Origin: Prochlorococcus marinus | GTDB lineage: Bacteria; Cyanobacteriota; Cyanobacteriia; PCC-6307; Cyanobiaceae | Reading direction: 5' to 3' | DNA: 51,545 bases | NCBI RefSeq assembly: GCF_001180265.1 | Contig: NZ_CVSW01000107.1 | Coordinates: 1-51,545, forward strand | In this document: in pieces, positions 14,197-23,185 of the stretch | Layout of the letters: each line of letters opens with the position of its first letter | Numbering within the stretch: position 1 is the first letter of the stretch | Made by a program: the position numbers and the translations under genes | The notes under the pieces: model-generated | Database searches by the model: none | The model's input: only the letters and a program-made list of their open reading frames with translations | Told to the model about the DNA's origin: nothing

Positions 14197-15591
14197 TTGC
14201 AAACAACTAATCCTATTTGGGCGGAAGTTCAACAATTACTCCAAAAAACCTTAAGTAAGCCTTCATTTGAGACATGGATAAGGCCAGCTAAATTTAATTG
14301 CTTTGAGAATGGCCTTTTGACTTTAAGCGCTCCAAATACATTTTCAAGTGATTGGTTAAGAAAGAATTATTGTGAAACTATAGAAAAAGCTGCAAAAGAA
14401 ATTTGTGGGTATGATGTAAAAGTTGTTTTTCAATCTGAAAATAATATCAGCAGCAATTTAACTAGCACAGAGAAATTTAACGAACAAAAAGTTAATAATA
14501 AAGCAAAATCTTTTTCTAATAATAATTATGAAAATTCCTCAAAAAATAGATCAAAGAATCCTAATGGTCTAAATTTGCGATATGTTTTTAAAAGATTTGT
14601 CGTAGGTCCAAATAGTAGATTGGCTCATGCTGCTGCTTTGGCAGTTGCCGAATCTCCTGGGAGAGAATTCAATCCATTATTTATTTGTGGCGGGGTAGGT
14701 CTTGGCAAAACTCATTTAATGCAAGCAATAGGTCATTATCGAGTAGAAATAGATCCAGAAGCAAAAGTCAAATATGTATCTACAGAGACTTTTACTAACG
14801 ACGTAATTAGTGGAATAAGGAGAGATGGAATGACAGCTATTAGAGATAAGTACAGAAATGTAGATTTGATTTTAATAGATGATATACAGTTCTTAGAAGG
14901 TAAAGAGTATACACAGGAAGAATTTTTTCATACTTTTAATGCTCTCCACGAATCAGGCAGTCAGATAGTTATTGCAAGTGATAGACCTCCAAATCAATTG
15001 TCGGGAATTCAAGAGAGATTAATTTCTAGATTTTCAATGGGTATGACTGCAGATATACAACCACCTGACCTTGAAACTAGGACAGCTATTCTTCAAAAAA
15101 AGGCAGAACAAGAGAGGATGATTCTTCCAAGAGATTTAATTCAATTTATAGCAGGAAGATTTACTTCGAATATTCGAGAATTAGAAGGAGCATTTACTAG
15201 AGCTGTTGCATTTGCTTCAATAACAGGCTTGCCAATGACAGTCCAATCAATTGCTCCGATGCTCGATCCTAATAGTGTTGGGGTAGTTGTAACTCCAAAA
15301 CAAGTCATAAATAAAGTGTCTGACTTCTTTAAAGTTTCTACTGATGAATTGATAAGTTCCAGTAGAAGAAAACCAGTAAGTCAAGCTAGGCAAATAGGCA
15401 TGTATCTTATGAGGCATGGGACAGATTTAAGCCTTCCAAGAATAGGAGATGAGTTTGGAGGAAAAGACCATACAACGGTTATGTATGCTATTGAACAAGT
15501 TGAAAAGAAATTGTCTATCGATCCTAATATTGCAAGTCAAGTTCAAAAAATAAGAGATTTACTGCAAATAGATTCGAGAAAAAATTTATAG
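14197..15591 (+). CDS. dnaA: Chromosomal replication initiator DnaA
   Basis: A 464-residue AAA+ initiator that binds DnaA boxes and opens oriC. Domain I is [25 protein letters not shown]; a polar Asn-rich linker covers roughly 95-125; domain III has Walker A GGVGLGKT at 165-172, Walker [11 protein letters not shown] and sensor RLISRFSMG; domain IV ends with the DNA-binding signature [11 protein letters not shown]. The start is TTG at 14197, since no in-frame ATG precedes domain I. As seen from the neighbours, the gene is not next to dnaN or an evident origin, consistent with the scattered replication genes of cyanobacteria. It converges with the GST-like gene, 8 bases away. Confidence 0.97.
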   Translation: MQTTNPIWAEVQQLLQKTLSKPSFETWIRPAKFNCFENGLLTLSAPNTFSSDWLRKNYCETIEKAAKEICGYDVKVVFQSENNISSNLTSTEKFNEQKVNNKAKSFSNNNYENSSKNRSKNPNGLNLRYVFKRFVVGPNSRLAHAAALAVAESPGREFNPLFICGGVGLGKTHLMQAIGHYRVEIDPEAKVKYVSTETFTNDVISGIRRDGMTAIRDKYRNVDLILIDDIQFLEGKEYTQEEFFHTFNALHESGSQIVIASDRPPNQLSGIQERLISRFSMGMTADIQPPDLETRTAILQKKAEQERMILPRDLIQFIAGRFTSNIRELEGAFTRAVAFASITGLPMTVQSIAPMLDPNSVGVVVTPKQVINKVSDFFKVSTDELISSSRRKPVSQARQIGMYLMRHGTDLSLPRIGDEFGGKDHTTVMYAIEQVEKKLSIDPNIASQVQKIRDLLQIDSRKNL

Positions 15592-15599
15592 GTTTACTT

Positions 15600-16829
15600 T
15601 TAACTAGAAATGAAATTTCTAGGATCTTGATCATATCTATGTCTGAAAGGTATCTCATCTATCTCGTTAATATCACTGAGGGACTCAATTTTATTTAATG
15701 ATTGTCTTAATAACCTTGCTGAAATAATTGTCATATCTCTTGGGACTGAGATTCTATTTTTGAGGTATCTTAGGGAAATTCCTGAAAGTTTTTTAGGAAT
15801 GGCTACTTCACCTGTGATCATATGGGTCAATGCTGATCTCAATGATTCCTCAAAGGATTCTTTATCGTATGGGTTTACTTTTAGAAGATTTTCTTTATGC
15901 TTTATTACTCTTTTAAGAGCGATTTTAGCGAAATATTTTGAATCATAATTTTGATTGAATTCATAATTACCTAAACCTTGTCCAGTATCTATTAGCTCAG
16001 AGAAAGTAATCTGTTCTTCATTGCTATCTTTATAACATCCACCCATTTGTGGGGGTAAATCATGAGAGTGAGTATGAAAATCTCCTTGTGTACCTCTATA
16101 AGCATTTGTACCTTCAAAAAGGGTAAGCCAGTTATCTATATGAAGGTAATTAGATCTCAAATTAAACCCTTTATAGTAAATAAGTGATGCATTCATTCTC
16201 TCCATATAGGGAATAAAAATTATATCTCCTACTCCTGGCTGTATATCACCCGTATTAGATACTGATGGATCAATAAACCCTGATTTTGATTTACTTAGGA
16301 TTTCTTCGAGTTTAGAAATGGATTCTTTAAATCTTTTTTTTCTAAAAGAGTTATCTATAAAATTAAAGCTTTCTCGGCAGAGCCAGTTACACCAGGATCT
16401 GAAGATTTCTCTTTCTAATTCTCTTATTTTAATAAGGTTGCTAGATCTTATAAAAGATCCAAGTGCTCCAAATGCATTTTCTAAAAAAGCTATAATATCA
16501 TCGCTTTCAGTTATTACTTGCCCTTTAAATTCAATTGCAGGTAATTTCCCCGATCGGACTTTTTCAAGAAACCAACTTTCTTTTTGACCGTAGCAAAACA
16601 TATTTATTTTTTTAACTCTGTATGGAATTCTCTTAAATTCAAGCCATAACCATATCTTCTGACAGTAAGGACACCAAGAATGCCTATCTCTATAGAGGGT
16701 AACTAATACATCATTTTCACTATGCCCAAATAATCTTAAATTTGCATAGGAATTATTTATACCATGAACTCTATCAAGATCTTCAACTTCAAATTTATTT
16801 AAATCATCCCATGTCAAAATCCCATTCAT
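15600..16829 (-). CDS. Glutathione S-transferase-like protein with long C-terminal region
   Basis: A 409-residue protein, about twice the size of a usual GST. A thioredoxin-fold domain spans roughly residues 40-125 with redox motif CPYC (Cys53, Cys56), the cis-Pro segment KLPAIEF and the glutathione-binding VITESDDIIAFLE. After a helical GST-C region (ERMNASLIYYKGF...) the last 150 residues are polar and lack a motif known to me. The CPYC pair suggests glutaredoxin-like disulfide reduction or glutathionyl transfer, as in Omega-type GSTs. It is divergently transcribed from glutathione reductase across 52 bases, a sensible pairing. The substrate cannot be deduced. Confidence 0.82.
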   Translation of the reverse strand: MNGILTWDDLNKFEVEDLDRVHGINNSYANLRLFGHSENDVLVTLYRDRHSWCPYCQKIWLWLEFKRIPYRVKKINMFCYGQKESWFLEKVRSGKLPAIEFKGQVITESDDIIAFLENAFGALGSFIRSSNLIKIRELEREIFRSWCNWLCRESFNFIDNSFRKKRFKESISKLEEILSKSKSGFIDPSVSNTGDIQPGVGDIIFIPYMERMNASLIYYKGFNLRSNYLHIDNWLTLFEGTNAYRGTQGDFHTHSHDLPPQMGGCYKDSNEEQITFSELIDTGQGLGNYEFNQNYDSKYFAKIALKRVIKHKENLLKVNPYDKESFEESLRSALTHMITGEVAIPKKLSGISLRYLKNRISVPRDMTIISARLLRQSLNKIESLSDINEIDEIPFRHRYDQDPRNFISS

Positions 16830-16832
16830 TAT

Positions 16833-16863
16833 TTGAATTAAAGCTATAAACTAACGCTATAAT
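16833..16863 (+). promoter_or_regulatory. Candidate promoter for glutathione reductase
   Basis: A perfect TATAAT lies at 16858-16863, with TTGAAT (4/6 match) at 16833-16838 and a 19-base spacer. It would start transcription near 16870, about 12 bases before the TTG of the reductase gene, giving an almost leaderless mRNA. It sits in the 52-base gap shared with the divergent GST-like gene. Confidence 0.45.
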
Positions 16864-16881
16864 AATTGATTAAAAAAAGTC

Positions 16882-18246
16882 TTGGAATTTGAATTTGATT
16901 TAATTGTTGTTGGCGCTGGATCTGGAGGACTTGCGGCGGCTAAACGTGCGGCTAGTTATGGAGCAAAAGTCGCAATCATAGAAGTAAATCAAATAGGAGG
17001 AACTTGTGTGATAAGGGGATGTGTTCCTAAGAAATTGATGGTTTATGCAGCTAAAAGTAAAAAAAATATGGATTCTTCTGAAGGATATGGATTAAAAAAT
17101 GAAGGTATTAATTTTGAATCAAATATCTTATTGAAGAATGTTAGAGAGGAGGTCTCAAGATTAAGTAATTTACATAGAAATTCTTTAAGAAAATTGAATG
17201 TAACTGTTTTTGAGGGCCTAGGAAGATTTACTACCCAAAATGAATTAGAAATTATTTGTCCAAAAACGAAGAAAATCAAAAATAAAATAAGTTCAAAAAA
17301 AATTCTTATTTCAGTTGGAGGTAAACCAAAGAAATTAAATATTCCTGGGGTAGATTTGGCATGGACTAGTGATGATATTTTTGAATTAGAAAAGTTTCCC
17401 AAATCAATATTAATAGTAGGAGGAGGATATATTGCTTGTGAATTTGCTTCTATTTTCAGAAATTTAGGTACTGAAGTAACTCAATTAATTAGAGGTCAAA
17501 ATTTACTTAATGGTTTTGATGAGGATCTTTCTTCATGCTTAGAAGAATCACCTACTTTTACTGAAATCAATATAATCTCCAATACTCAATTAAAGTCTAT
17601 CAACAGAGTAAATGGAAATCTGGAATCCACCCTAGACTCGGGGGATAAACTCCTTACAAATAATATCCTTATTGCTACAGGAAGAGAACCAAATCTTTTG
17701 CCTTTAAATTTAGATTTTTTAAATCTAAAGATGGATGGCCAATATTTAGATGTTGATGAACTTAATCAAACAAGTAACGCAAATATTTTTGCAGTTGGCG
17801 ATATCATAAATAAACCAAACTTAACTCCAGTTGCAATAGAACAAGGGAGAGTTTTTTCAGATAATTTTTTTAATGACCAAAAAAGAAAAGTAAATTATGA
17901 AAATATCCCTAAGGCGGTTTTTACTATTCCAGAAATTTCAACAGTTGGCTTAAGTGAGAAAAGAGCTAAAGAGATTTACTCTGAAGAAAATATAAAAATT
18001 TTCAAGTGCAAATTTACCCCTATGTCTAATACTTTTAAAGAGAATAAATCAAAATGTATGTTGAAGATTGTAGTTCATAAGCTAACCGACAAAGTCCTTG
18101 GATGTCATATGTTTGGAGAAACATCATCTGAGATTATTCAAATGGTATCAATTTCATTAAATGCAGGGATAACAAAAAAAGACTTTGATATTACTATGGC
18201 TTTACACCCAACTATCTCAGAAGAATTTGTGACTATGTATGGCTAA
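16882..18246 (+). CDS. gor: Glutathione reductase (NADPH)
   Basis: A 454-residue FAD-dependent disulfide reductase that regenerates GSH from GSSG with NADPH. FAD loop GAGSGG is at 11-16; the redox-active disulfide is GTCVIRGCVPKK with Cys42 and Cys47; a second nucleotide motif VGGGYIACEFA marks NADPH binding; NIFAVGDI contacts FAD; the catalytic pair is in HPTISEEF with His442. The interface domain starts near 330. It begins with TTG at 16882, giving MEFEFDLIVVGAGSGG; a perfect -10 box is just upstream. It converges with the antiporter gene, 2 bases away, and diverges from a GST-like gene. Other members of the family (trypanothione or mercuric reductase) are less likely because of the RGCVPKK motif. 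Confidence 0.93.
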   Translation: MEFEFDLIVVGAGSGGLAAAKRAASYGAKVAIIEVNQIGGTCVIRGCVPKKLMVYAAKSKKNMDSSEGYGLKNEGINFESNILLKNVREEVSRLSNLHRNSLRKLNVTVFEGLGRFTTQNELEIICPKTKKIKNKISSKKILISVGGKPKKLNIPGVDLAWTSDDIFELEKFPKSILIVGGGYIACEFASIFRNLGTEVTQLIRGQNLLNGFDEDLSSCLEESPTFTEINIISNTQLKSINRVNGNLESTLDSGDKLLTNNILIATGREPNLLPLNLDFLNLKMDGQYLDVDELNQTSNANIFAVGDIINKPNLTPVAIEQGRVFSDNFFNDQKRKVNYENIPKAVFTIPEISTVGLSEKRAKEIYSEENIKIFKCKFTPMSNTFKENKSKCMLKIVVHKLTDKVLGCHMFGETSSEIIQMVSISLNAGITKKDFDITMALHPTISEEFVTMYG

Positions 18247-18248
18247 AA

Positions 18249-19328
18249 TTATGAGTTGGAAAATTTAAATTTTTCTTGAGCAAATAGAATTACCACAAGT
18301 AGGGAAAAGTAAATAAATAAACCTATCCTTAATTCATAAAGATAATTAAATCTATTCAAAAAGAGTATTTTATCGAGAATGTAAAAAATATAAAGGTTAA
18401 TCAAAATGAATCCTTCAATTCTAGTGATTTTCCCTTTGCTCCAGAAAATTGGTAAGCATGCAAAGGTAGTTAAAACCATAAAAGGTAAGTCAACTTTTAT
18501 AAGACTTTGTTCAATTACTAAACCTTTAAATCCTGAAAAAATACTACAACTTCCAAGTATTAGAAGTTGATTGAGCAAATTACTTCCTATTACATTGCCA
18601 ATCGCAAGATCCGTTTTGCCTTTAAATGCTGCAATTATTGAAGTTACTAATTCTGGTAAAGATGTTCCAGTGGCCACTATAGTTAAACCAATAACAATTT
18701 CATTAACACCCAAAAGGGTTGCAAGCGTTTGAGAACCATTTACTAAAATATTTGAACCAAAGCTTAAAAGAATTATTCCCAATATTAACTTTAGTAAAAT
18801 ATTCATCTTCCCTTGATAGTTATCTTTTAATTCTTTTATCTCTGGTTCAGCATCTTTTGTCTCCTCTCCTTTCTCATTGATGGTATTGATTTCCCATATT
18901 GTATTTAAGATCAAACAAAATATTAGAAATACCCCTGCTTGCAATGTTAATAAGCCTGTGGATGACATAGCCCAAACTGCACAAGAAATTGCCATTAAAA
19001 GAGGCACATCTCTTCTGACTATTCTGCTTTTTACCTTAAGAGGTGTTATCAATGAGCTTATGCCCAAAACAACAAGAACATTAAAAATATTGCTTCCAAT
19101 TACATTGCTTGCCGCAAGTGAATCACTGCCTTTTAAAATTGAACTCAAACTTACCAGCAACTCAGGAGAGCTTGTTCCAAGAGAAACAACTGTCAAACCT
19201 ATTACTATTTGAGGTATTCCTAAAATTAAAGATAAAAATATGGCTCCTTGAATAAAGAACTCTCCTCCAGCAAAAAGTAGAACTACGCCTAAAACTATTT
19301 CTATTACTGGAAATAAAAAATCACTCAT
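18249..19328 (-). CDS. Calcium/sodium antiporter of the YrbG (CaCA) family
   Basis: A 359-residue inner-membrane exchanger with about ten hydrophobic segments in two inverted halves. The alpha-repeats are visible: VIGLTVVSLGTSSPELLVSL with SNVIGSNIFNVLVVLG in the first half, and VIGLTIVATGTSLPELVTSI with GNVIGSNLLNQLLILG in the second. These GTS-PEL and GSN motifs carry the Ca2+-binding acidic residues. A hydrophilic loop rich in Glu and Lys separates the halves at about 150-175. It likely exports Ca2+ in exchange for Na+ (or H+), but ion choice is not readable from sequence. It converges with gor and is 118 bases from the divergent pyrC. Confidence 0.9.
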   Translation of the reverse strand: MSDFLFPVIEIVLGVVLLFAGGEFFIQGAIFLSLILGIPQIVIGLTVVSLGTSSPELLVSLSSILKGSDSLAASNVIGSNIFNVLVVLGISSLITPLKVKSRIVRRDVPLLMAISCAVWAMSSTGLLTLQAGVFLIFCLILNTIWEINTINEKGEETKDAEPEIKELKDNYQGKMNILLKLILGIILLSFGSNILVNGSQTLATLLGVNEIVIGLTIVATGTSLPELVTSIIAAFKGKTDLAIGNVIGSNLLNQLLILGSCSIFSGFKGLVIEQSLIKVDLPFMVLTTFACLPIFWSKGKITRIEGFILINLYIFYILDKILFLNRFNYLYELRIGLFIYFSLLVVILFAQEKFKFSNS

Positions 19329-19446
19329 ATTTAGGCTTTTATTTAGATAATAAAAATTTTCATAATTGGTTAATAACTATCCTCGAATATCTATAAATTA
19401 TTGTCAATTTTAATTTGCTGTTAAAATTGATTAAATAGAAAAAATT

Positions 19447-20496
19447 TTGAAGACTTTAACCATAATAAAACCTGATGATTGGCATTTACATTTAAGAGAA
19501 GGTCTTGTATTAAAAAATATCATTCAGTTTACATCGGAATATTTTGGAAGAGCCATTGTCATGCCAAATACTAAAAGTCCCATAACATCAATCAATAGCG
19601 CTATTTCTTACAGGAAATCTATTGTGGAAGCGTTACCTGAAAGTTCTAATTTTGAACCATTAATGACAATCTATCTTACAGATGAGACTGATAAAGGGGA
19701 ACTAATTAATGGTTTTAAAAATAATGTTTTTTTTGCAGCAAAATTATATCCTGCTAATGCCACAACAAATTCCAGTCATGGAGTTAGGAAAATAGAAAAT
19801 CTATATAAGATCTTTGAATTAATGCAAGATTCTGGAATGCCTCTTTTAATTCATGGCGAAGTGACTGATTCTGAAGTAGATGTATTCGATAGAGAAGAAG
19901 TTTTTATAGATAAAGAACTTTCTCAAATAACCAAAAGATTTCCAAAATTAAAAATCGTTCTAGAACATATAACCACCTCTTATGCAGTGGAGTTTGTTCA
20001 AGAAAATAATATTGGGGCAACTATCACTCCGCATCATTTGCATATAAATAGAAATGCAATGTTTTTTGGAGGCTTAAACAGTGATTTTTACTGCTTACCA
20101 GTTGCTAAGAGGGAAAATAATAGACTCGCTTTAAGGAGAGCGGCAACAAGTGGGAAAAAATGTTTTTTCTTGGGGACTGACTCTGCTCCACACCTTAGGA
20201 AGTGGAAGGCATTTTGTGGATGTGCAGGCATTTTTAATTCACCAGTAGCAATAGAAAGCTATTTAACAGTTTTCGAAGAGGAGGATGCTCTAGATAATTT
20301 TGAAAAGTTTGCAAGTTTGAATGGCCCTAATTTTTATAATGTCCCCCCAAATAAAGAAAAATTAAAATTAGTTTCTAGACCTAATAAAATTAAAGAATAT
20401 ATTGATGTTGTTGAAGAAAAAAATATTGTCGGACAAATAAAACCATTTCATGCAGGTGAAACTTTACAGTGGCAAGTAGAAGGGATAGCAAATTAA
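19447..20496 (+). CDS. pyrC: Dihydroorotase
   Basis: A 349-residue zinc amidohydrolase that closes carbamoyl aspartate to dihydroorotate in pyrimidine synthesis. It is of the short, E. coli PyrC type: DDWHLHLRE with metal ligands His13 and His15 and substrate Arg17, carbamylated Lys99 in AAKLYPANATTNSS, His136 in LIHGE, LEHITT, and FLGTDSAPH with the catalytic Asp. The start is TTG at 19447, giving MKTLTIIKPDDWHLHLREG; no ATG is available before the metal motif. A 100-base gap with the tRNA-Leu promoter follows. Assignment is secure. Confidence 0.95.
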   Translation: MKTLTIIKPDDWHLHLREGLVLKNIIQFTSEYFGRAIVMPNTKSPITSINSAISYRKSIVEALPESSNFEPLMTIYLTDETDKGELINGFKNNVFFAAKLYPANATTNSSHGVRKIENLYKIFELMQDSGMPLLIHGEVTDSEVDVFDREEVFIDKELSQITKRFPKLKIVLEHITTSYAVEFVQENNIGATITPHHLHINRNAMFFGGLNSDFYCLPVAKRENNRLALRRAATSGKKCFFLGTDSAPHLRKWKAFCGCAGIFNSPVAIESYLTVFEEEDALDNFEKFASLNGPNFYNVPPNKEKLKLVSRPNKIKEYIDVVEEKNIVGQIKPFHAGETLQWQVEGIAN

Positions 20497-20596
20497 AAAA
20501 TTATATTTAATCTGACAATTAAAAGTGTAAATATTCCAATTTTTCTTGGTTAAATGGGTTGCTTTCGGCTACGATTAGATAGCGCAAATTCCTTAT

Positions 20597-20682
20597 GGGA
20601 GTGTGGCGGAATTGGTAGACGCGCCGGACTTAAAATCCGTCGAGCGATTTAGCTCGTGGGGGTTCAAGTCCCCCCACTCCCA
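20597..20682 (+). tRNA. trnL: tRNA-Leu (anticodon UAA), intron-free
   Basis: An 86-base class II tRNA. Acceptor GGGAGTG pairs with CACTCCC (20675-20681), discriminator A at 20682; the D-arm reads GCGGAATTGGTAGACGC; the anticodon loop is CTTAAAA with anticodon TAA; a long variable arm CGAGCGATTTAGCTCG follows; the T-arm contains GGTTCAAGTCC. CCA is not encoded. The base pair at the top of the anticodon stem appears to be C-T, a minor irregularity. In many cyanobacteria and in plastids this gene is split by a group I intron inside the anticodon loop; here it is continuous. Confidence 0.96.
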
Positions 20683-20758
20683 TTATTTAATTACTTTTTT
20701 AGTTCTGACGATAACCTCTAATAGTTGTTATGTTTTAACTAAGCAACCATAAATCAAA

Positions 20759-20992
20759 ATGGAAAGTTTTTTCAATAATTCATTAGCTACTTTAATTGCT
20801 TATATCGGAATCATTTCTACCTATTTATTGGTTTTTCCATTATTACTTTTTTACTGGATGAATAATAGGTGGAATATTATGGGCAAATTTGAAAGATTAG
20901 GTATTTATGGCCTTGTATTTCTTTTCTTTCCAGGCTTAATTTTATTTTCTCCATTTTTAAATCTCAGACTAAAAGGTAGTGGTAAAGGGTAA
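20759..20992 (+). CDS. ndhL: NAD(P)H-quinone oxidoreductase subunit L
   Basis: A 77-residue membrane protein of the cyanobacterial NDH-1 complex, which drives cyclic electron flow and respiration. Two hydrophobic segments (about 10-33 and 47-65) are joined by [20 protein letters not shown], the recognisable NdhL core. The C-terminus is short and basic (RLKGSGKG). It starts 76 bases after tRNA-Leu and is 4 bases before a DUF3007 gene, a pairing that recurs in cyanobacteria with trpA next. It is an accessory subunit not found in bacterial complex I. Assignment by sequence pattern and context. Confidence 0.9.
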   Translation: MESFFNNSLATLIAYIGIISTYLLVFPLLLFYWMNNRWNIMGKFERLGIYGLVFLFFPGLILFSPFLNLRLKGSGKG

Positions 20993-20996
20993 GTAA

Positions 20997-21317
20997 TTGA
21001 CTAAAGGTAAAGTTATACAAATAGGTTTATTTATTTCATTAACAGGATTAATTAGTTATCAATTTGCACCGCAAATTGGTATTGATAATTTTACAGCAAA
21101 TACTCTCTCAAGTTGTATCTTGATCTTGATTGTTATTACTTGGGTAACATCTTATGTTTATAGAGTTGTAAATGGAAAAATGACTTTTATGGAACAAAGG
21201 AAGCGTTATAGAAGAGAGTATGAAAAAGTTGTTAATGATAAACTAGAAACCAAATTCAACGCATTGTCAAAGGAAGAGCAGCAAAAACTAATGGAAGATT
21301 TAGAGAAAAATCCATAA
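20997..21317 (+). CDS. DUF3007 family membrane protein
   Basis: A 106-residue protein of unknown function conserved in cyanobacteria and plants. Two hydrophobic segments lie at about 7-24 and 36-54, then a charged, helical tail beginning TFMEQRKRYRREYEKVV, predicted cytosolic or stromal and perhaps coiled-coil. It starts with TTG, 4 bases after ndhL, so is very probably translated from the same mRNA; the constant link to ndhL suggests a role with NDH-1, but this is inference. trpA follows after 29 bases. Confidence 0.85.
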   Translation: MTKGKVIQIGLFISLTGLISYQFAPQIGIDNFTANTLSSCILILIVITWVTSYVYRVVNGKMTFMEQRKRYRREYEKVVNDKLETKFNALSKEEQQKLMEDLEKNP

Positions 21318-21346
21318 ATTTTTCATAGAAAATTATCTAAAAAATC

Positions 21347-22189
21347 ATGAAAGATAACAAAATGCAAATTACTAAAGATGGATCTTTATCTAAGGTAGAT
21401 GAGATGTTTTTTGAGTTAAAAAATAATAATAAATTAGCTTTGATGCCTTTTATAATGGCTGGGGACCCTAGCATTGAAATAACGTCTGAGATCTTATTAA
21501 AGTTACAAGAAAATGGAGCTGACCTTATTGAATTAGGTATCCCTTATAGTGACCCTCTTGCAGATGGACCTATTATTCAAATGGCGGCTACTCGCGCCTT
21601 AAAGTCAGGAACCAGCCTAAGAAAAGTAATTAAACTTTTAGATTCTATAAAAGGTAAATTAAATATTCCAATCATCCTTTTTTCTTACTTAAATCCATTA
21701 CTATCTTTTGGCTTTGAAAAGTTTTGTGAGATGGCATTTAACGCTGGAGTTTCTGGACTGATAATTCCTGATCTCCCTTTAGAGGAGGCTTATAAATTTT
21801 CTAAAATAGTAAGTAACAATTCTATGGACTTAATTTTATTGGTAGCTCCAACTACTCCTTTTGAAAGAATGAAACAAATATCAGATCATACAAAAGGCTT
21901 TACTTATTTAGTAAGTGTTACAGGTGTCACTGGTGAAAGAAACAAAATGGAAAATAGAGTAGAAAATCTTATTGCTAAATTAAAAGATGTAAATACCAAT
22001 CCAATTGCTGTTGGTTTTGGAATATCTACTCCAGAACATGTTCATAAAGTTCGTGAGTGGGGAGCAGATGGGGTAATTATTGGGAGTGCATTTGTAAAAC
22101 GAATTTCTAGTTCAAGTGAAAAAGATGTTGTCGATCATGTTGGTGAATTTTGTAAAGAAATGCGTTTAGCTGCTGATCAAAAAAAATAA
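21347..22189 (+). CDS. trpA: Tryptophan synthase alpha chain
   Basis: A 280-residue TIM-barrel enzyme that cleaves indole-3-glycerol phosphate to indole, which is channelled to TrpB. Conserved segments: ALMPFIMAGDPS, the signature LIELGIPYSDPLADGPIIQ with catalytic Glu and Asp, GLIIPDLPLEEA, YLVSVTGVTGER and VGFGISTPEHV with ADGVIIGSAFVK for phosphate binding. The ATG at 21347 gives an N-terminal MKDNKMQITKD; an ATG at 21362 is an equal alternative, as this part is variable. trpB is not in the window. It follows ndhL-DUF3007 by 29 bases and converges with the cyAbrB gene. Confidence 0.95.
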   Translation: MKDNKMQITKDGSLSKVDEMFFELKNNNKLALMPFIMAGDPSIEITSEILLKLQENGADLIELGIPYSDPLADGPIIQMAATRALKSGTSLRKVIKLLDSIKGKLNIPIILFSYLNPLLSFGFEKFCEMAFNAGVSGLIIPDLPLEEAYKFSKIVSNNSMDLILLVAPTTPFERMKQISDHTKGFTYLVSVTGVTGERNKMENRVENLIAKLKDVNTNPIAVGFGISTPEHVHKVREWGADGVIIGSAFVKRISSSSEKDVVDHVGEFCKEMRLAADQKK

Positions 22190-22266
22190 ATACAAAGATA
22201 ATTTATTACTTAAAAGAATTAATTATTGAAAAATAATAAAAATGATATAAACCGATTTTTTTGTCT

Positions 22267-22623
22267 TTAAGATTCTTCTGTAGGTAATAATCTAATTTGT
22301 TTCCTTCCGAGCTTAATTTCGAATTCATCACCTGCTTTTAAATCAAGAAGTGCTGTATATGCTTTCCCAATCAGAAGATTTCCATTGCCTTGAACTGTTG
22401 CTATATAACTTAGTTTTCTTCCGCCTTTTCCAATACCCGCAGCTCCAGAATCACCAAGATTCACCCCTTTTGCTTCTAAAAGTGCTTCATAAAATGCGGT
22501 AAAGTTTAAGCGTTCACCTCCGTTTTTCTTAGTTGAAACATATCCACAGGCGCGAACTAGGTCAGATTTGCTAACATCACCAAGTTCTTTAACTTTTGCA
22601 AGTAGATCGCTACCAGTTAGCAT
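22267..22623 (-). CDS. cyAbrB family transcriptional regulator
   Basis: A 118-residue cyanobacterial AbrB-like DNA-binding protein. The N-terminal part (MLTGSDLLAKVKELGDVSKSDLVRACGYV) is a helical module, and the C-terminal 50 residues hold the AbrB-like swapped-hairpin segment, KLSYIATVQGNGNLLIGKAYTALLDLKAGDEFEIKLG split over strands, ending in a basic KQIRLLP. cyAbrB proteins are abundant nucleoid-associated regulators of carbon and nitrogen genes, including inorganic carbon uptake in Synechocystis. It is therefore a plausible player in carbon metabolism of this cell. It is monocistronic, convergent with trpA and divergent from a YciI-like gene. Confidence 0.9.
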   Translation of the reverse strand: MLTGSDLLAKVKELGDVSKSDLVRACGYVSTKKNGGERLNFTAFYEALLEAKGVNLGDSGAAGIGKGGRKLSYIATVQGNGNLLIGKAYTALLDLKAGDEFEIKLGRKQIRLLPTEES

Positions 22624-22720
22624 AATTAATTAAAAGAAAGTTGTATTAAATAACATAGCAATTTGCAAGTAATATATGCAATTATTTACTATATATTTAT
22701 TCTATTATTTATATTTAAAA

Positions 22721-22990
22721 ATGGAAAAGTTTGTAGTTTTTGGAAGGTACTGTGAAGATGCGATTTTTAAAAGGGAACCATTTCGTGAACAACATCTTAA
22801 TAGACTTCAAAACTTAAAAGATCGTGATATTCTTTTTACATTAGGGCCAACCAAATGTACCAAATATTTGTTTGGAATTTTTAATGCTAATGATATTAAC
22901 GAGGTGAAAGATCTTATTGAGGAGGATATATATTGGGAAAAAGGTATATGGATTAATTATGATATTTATCCTTGGATTAAGGCATTTTAA
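22721..22990 (+). CDS. YciI-like protein
   Basis: An 89-residue small alpha/beta protein of the YCII-related family, a dimeric ferredoxin-like fold with a possible His-Asp active site. Here the segments MEKFVVFGRYCEDA, REQHLNRLQNLKDRDILFTLGPT, YLFGIFNANDINEVKDLIEEDIYWEKGIW and INYDIYPWIKAF fit the fold. The frame is open back to 22676, but that would add a hydrophobic 15-residue leader with very AT-rich codons; the ATG at 22721 gives the normal N-terminus. Function of the family is poorly defined. It diverges from cyAbrB and is followed by a 195-base AT-rich gap. Confidence 0.8.
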   Translation: MEKFVVFGRYCEDAIFKREPFREQHLNRLQNLKDRDILFTLGPTKCTKYLFGIFNANDINEVKDLIEEDIYWEKGIWINYDIYPWIKAF

Positions 22991-23185
22991 ATATGATTTA
23001 CGAAAAAAAATTTAGTAATTATTAACTATCAATCGAAAAAAAATTTATTTAAAAAAATATATAATATTTTTGATTTAATAATTTAATTATTCCTCATATT
23101 TAGGAGTTAAAACGATATTTATTTAAAGGTTAGTTTAAAGAGGTTATATTTTTTTAAACTAAAAATATTATATTTTAAATAATAT
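22991..23185. other. AT-rich gap after the YciI-like gene
   Basis: A 195-base convergent gap, very AT-rich. It contains two weak inverted repeats: AGTTTAAA (23132-23139) with TTTAAACT (23153-23160), and AAATATTAT (23163-23171) with ATAATATTT (23179-23187), the latter overlapping the stop of the minus-strand HTH gene. These may serve as weak terminators for that gene. I see no coding signal. Confidence 0.5.

Noticed and set aside
22676..22720. Longer start of the YciI-like gene
   Set aside because: The extra 15 residues are from extremely AT-rich promoter-like DNA; the ATG at 22721 starts at the family N-terminus.
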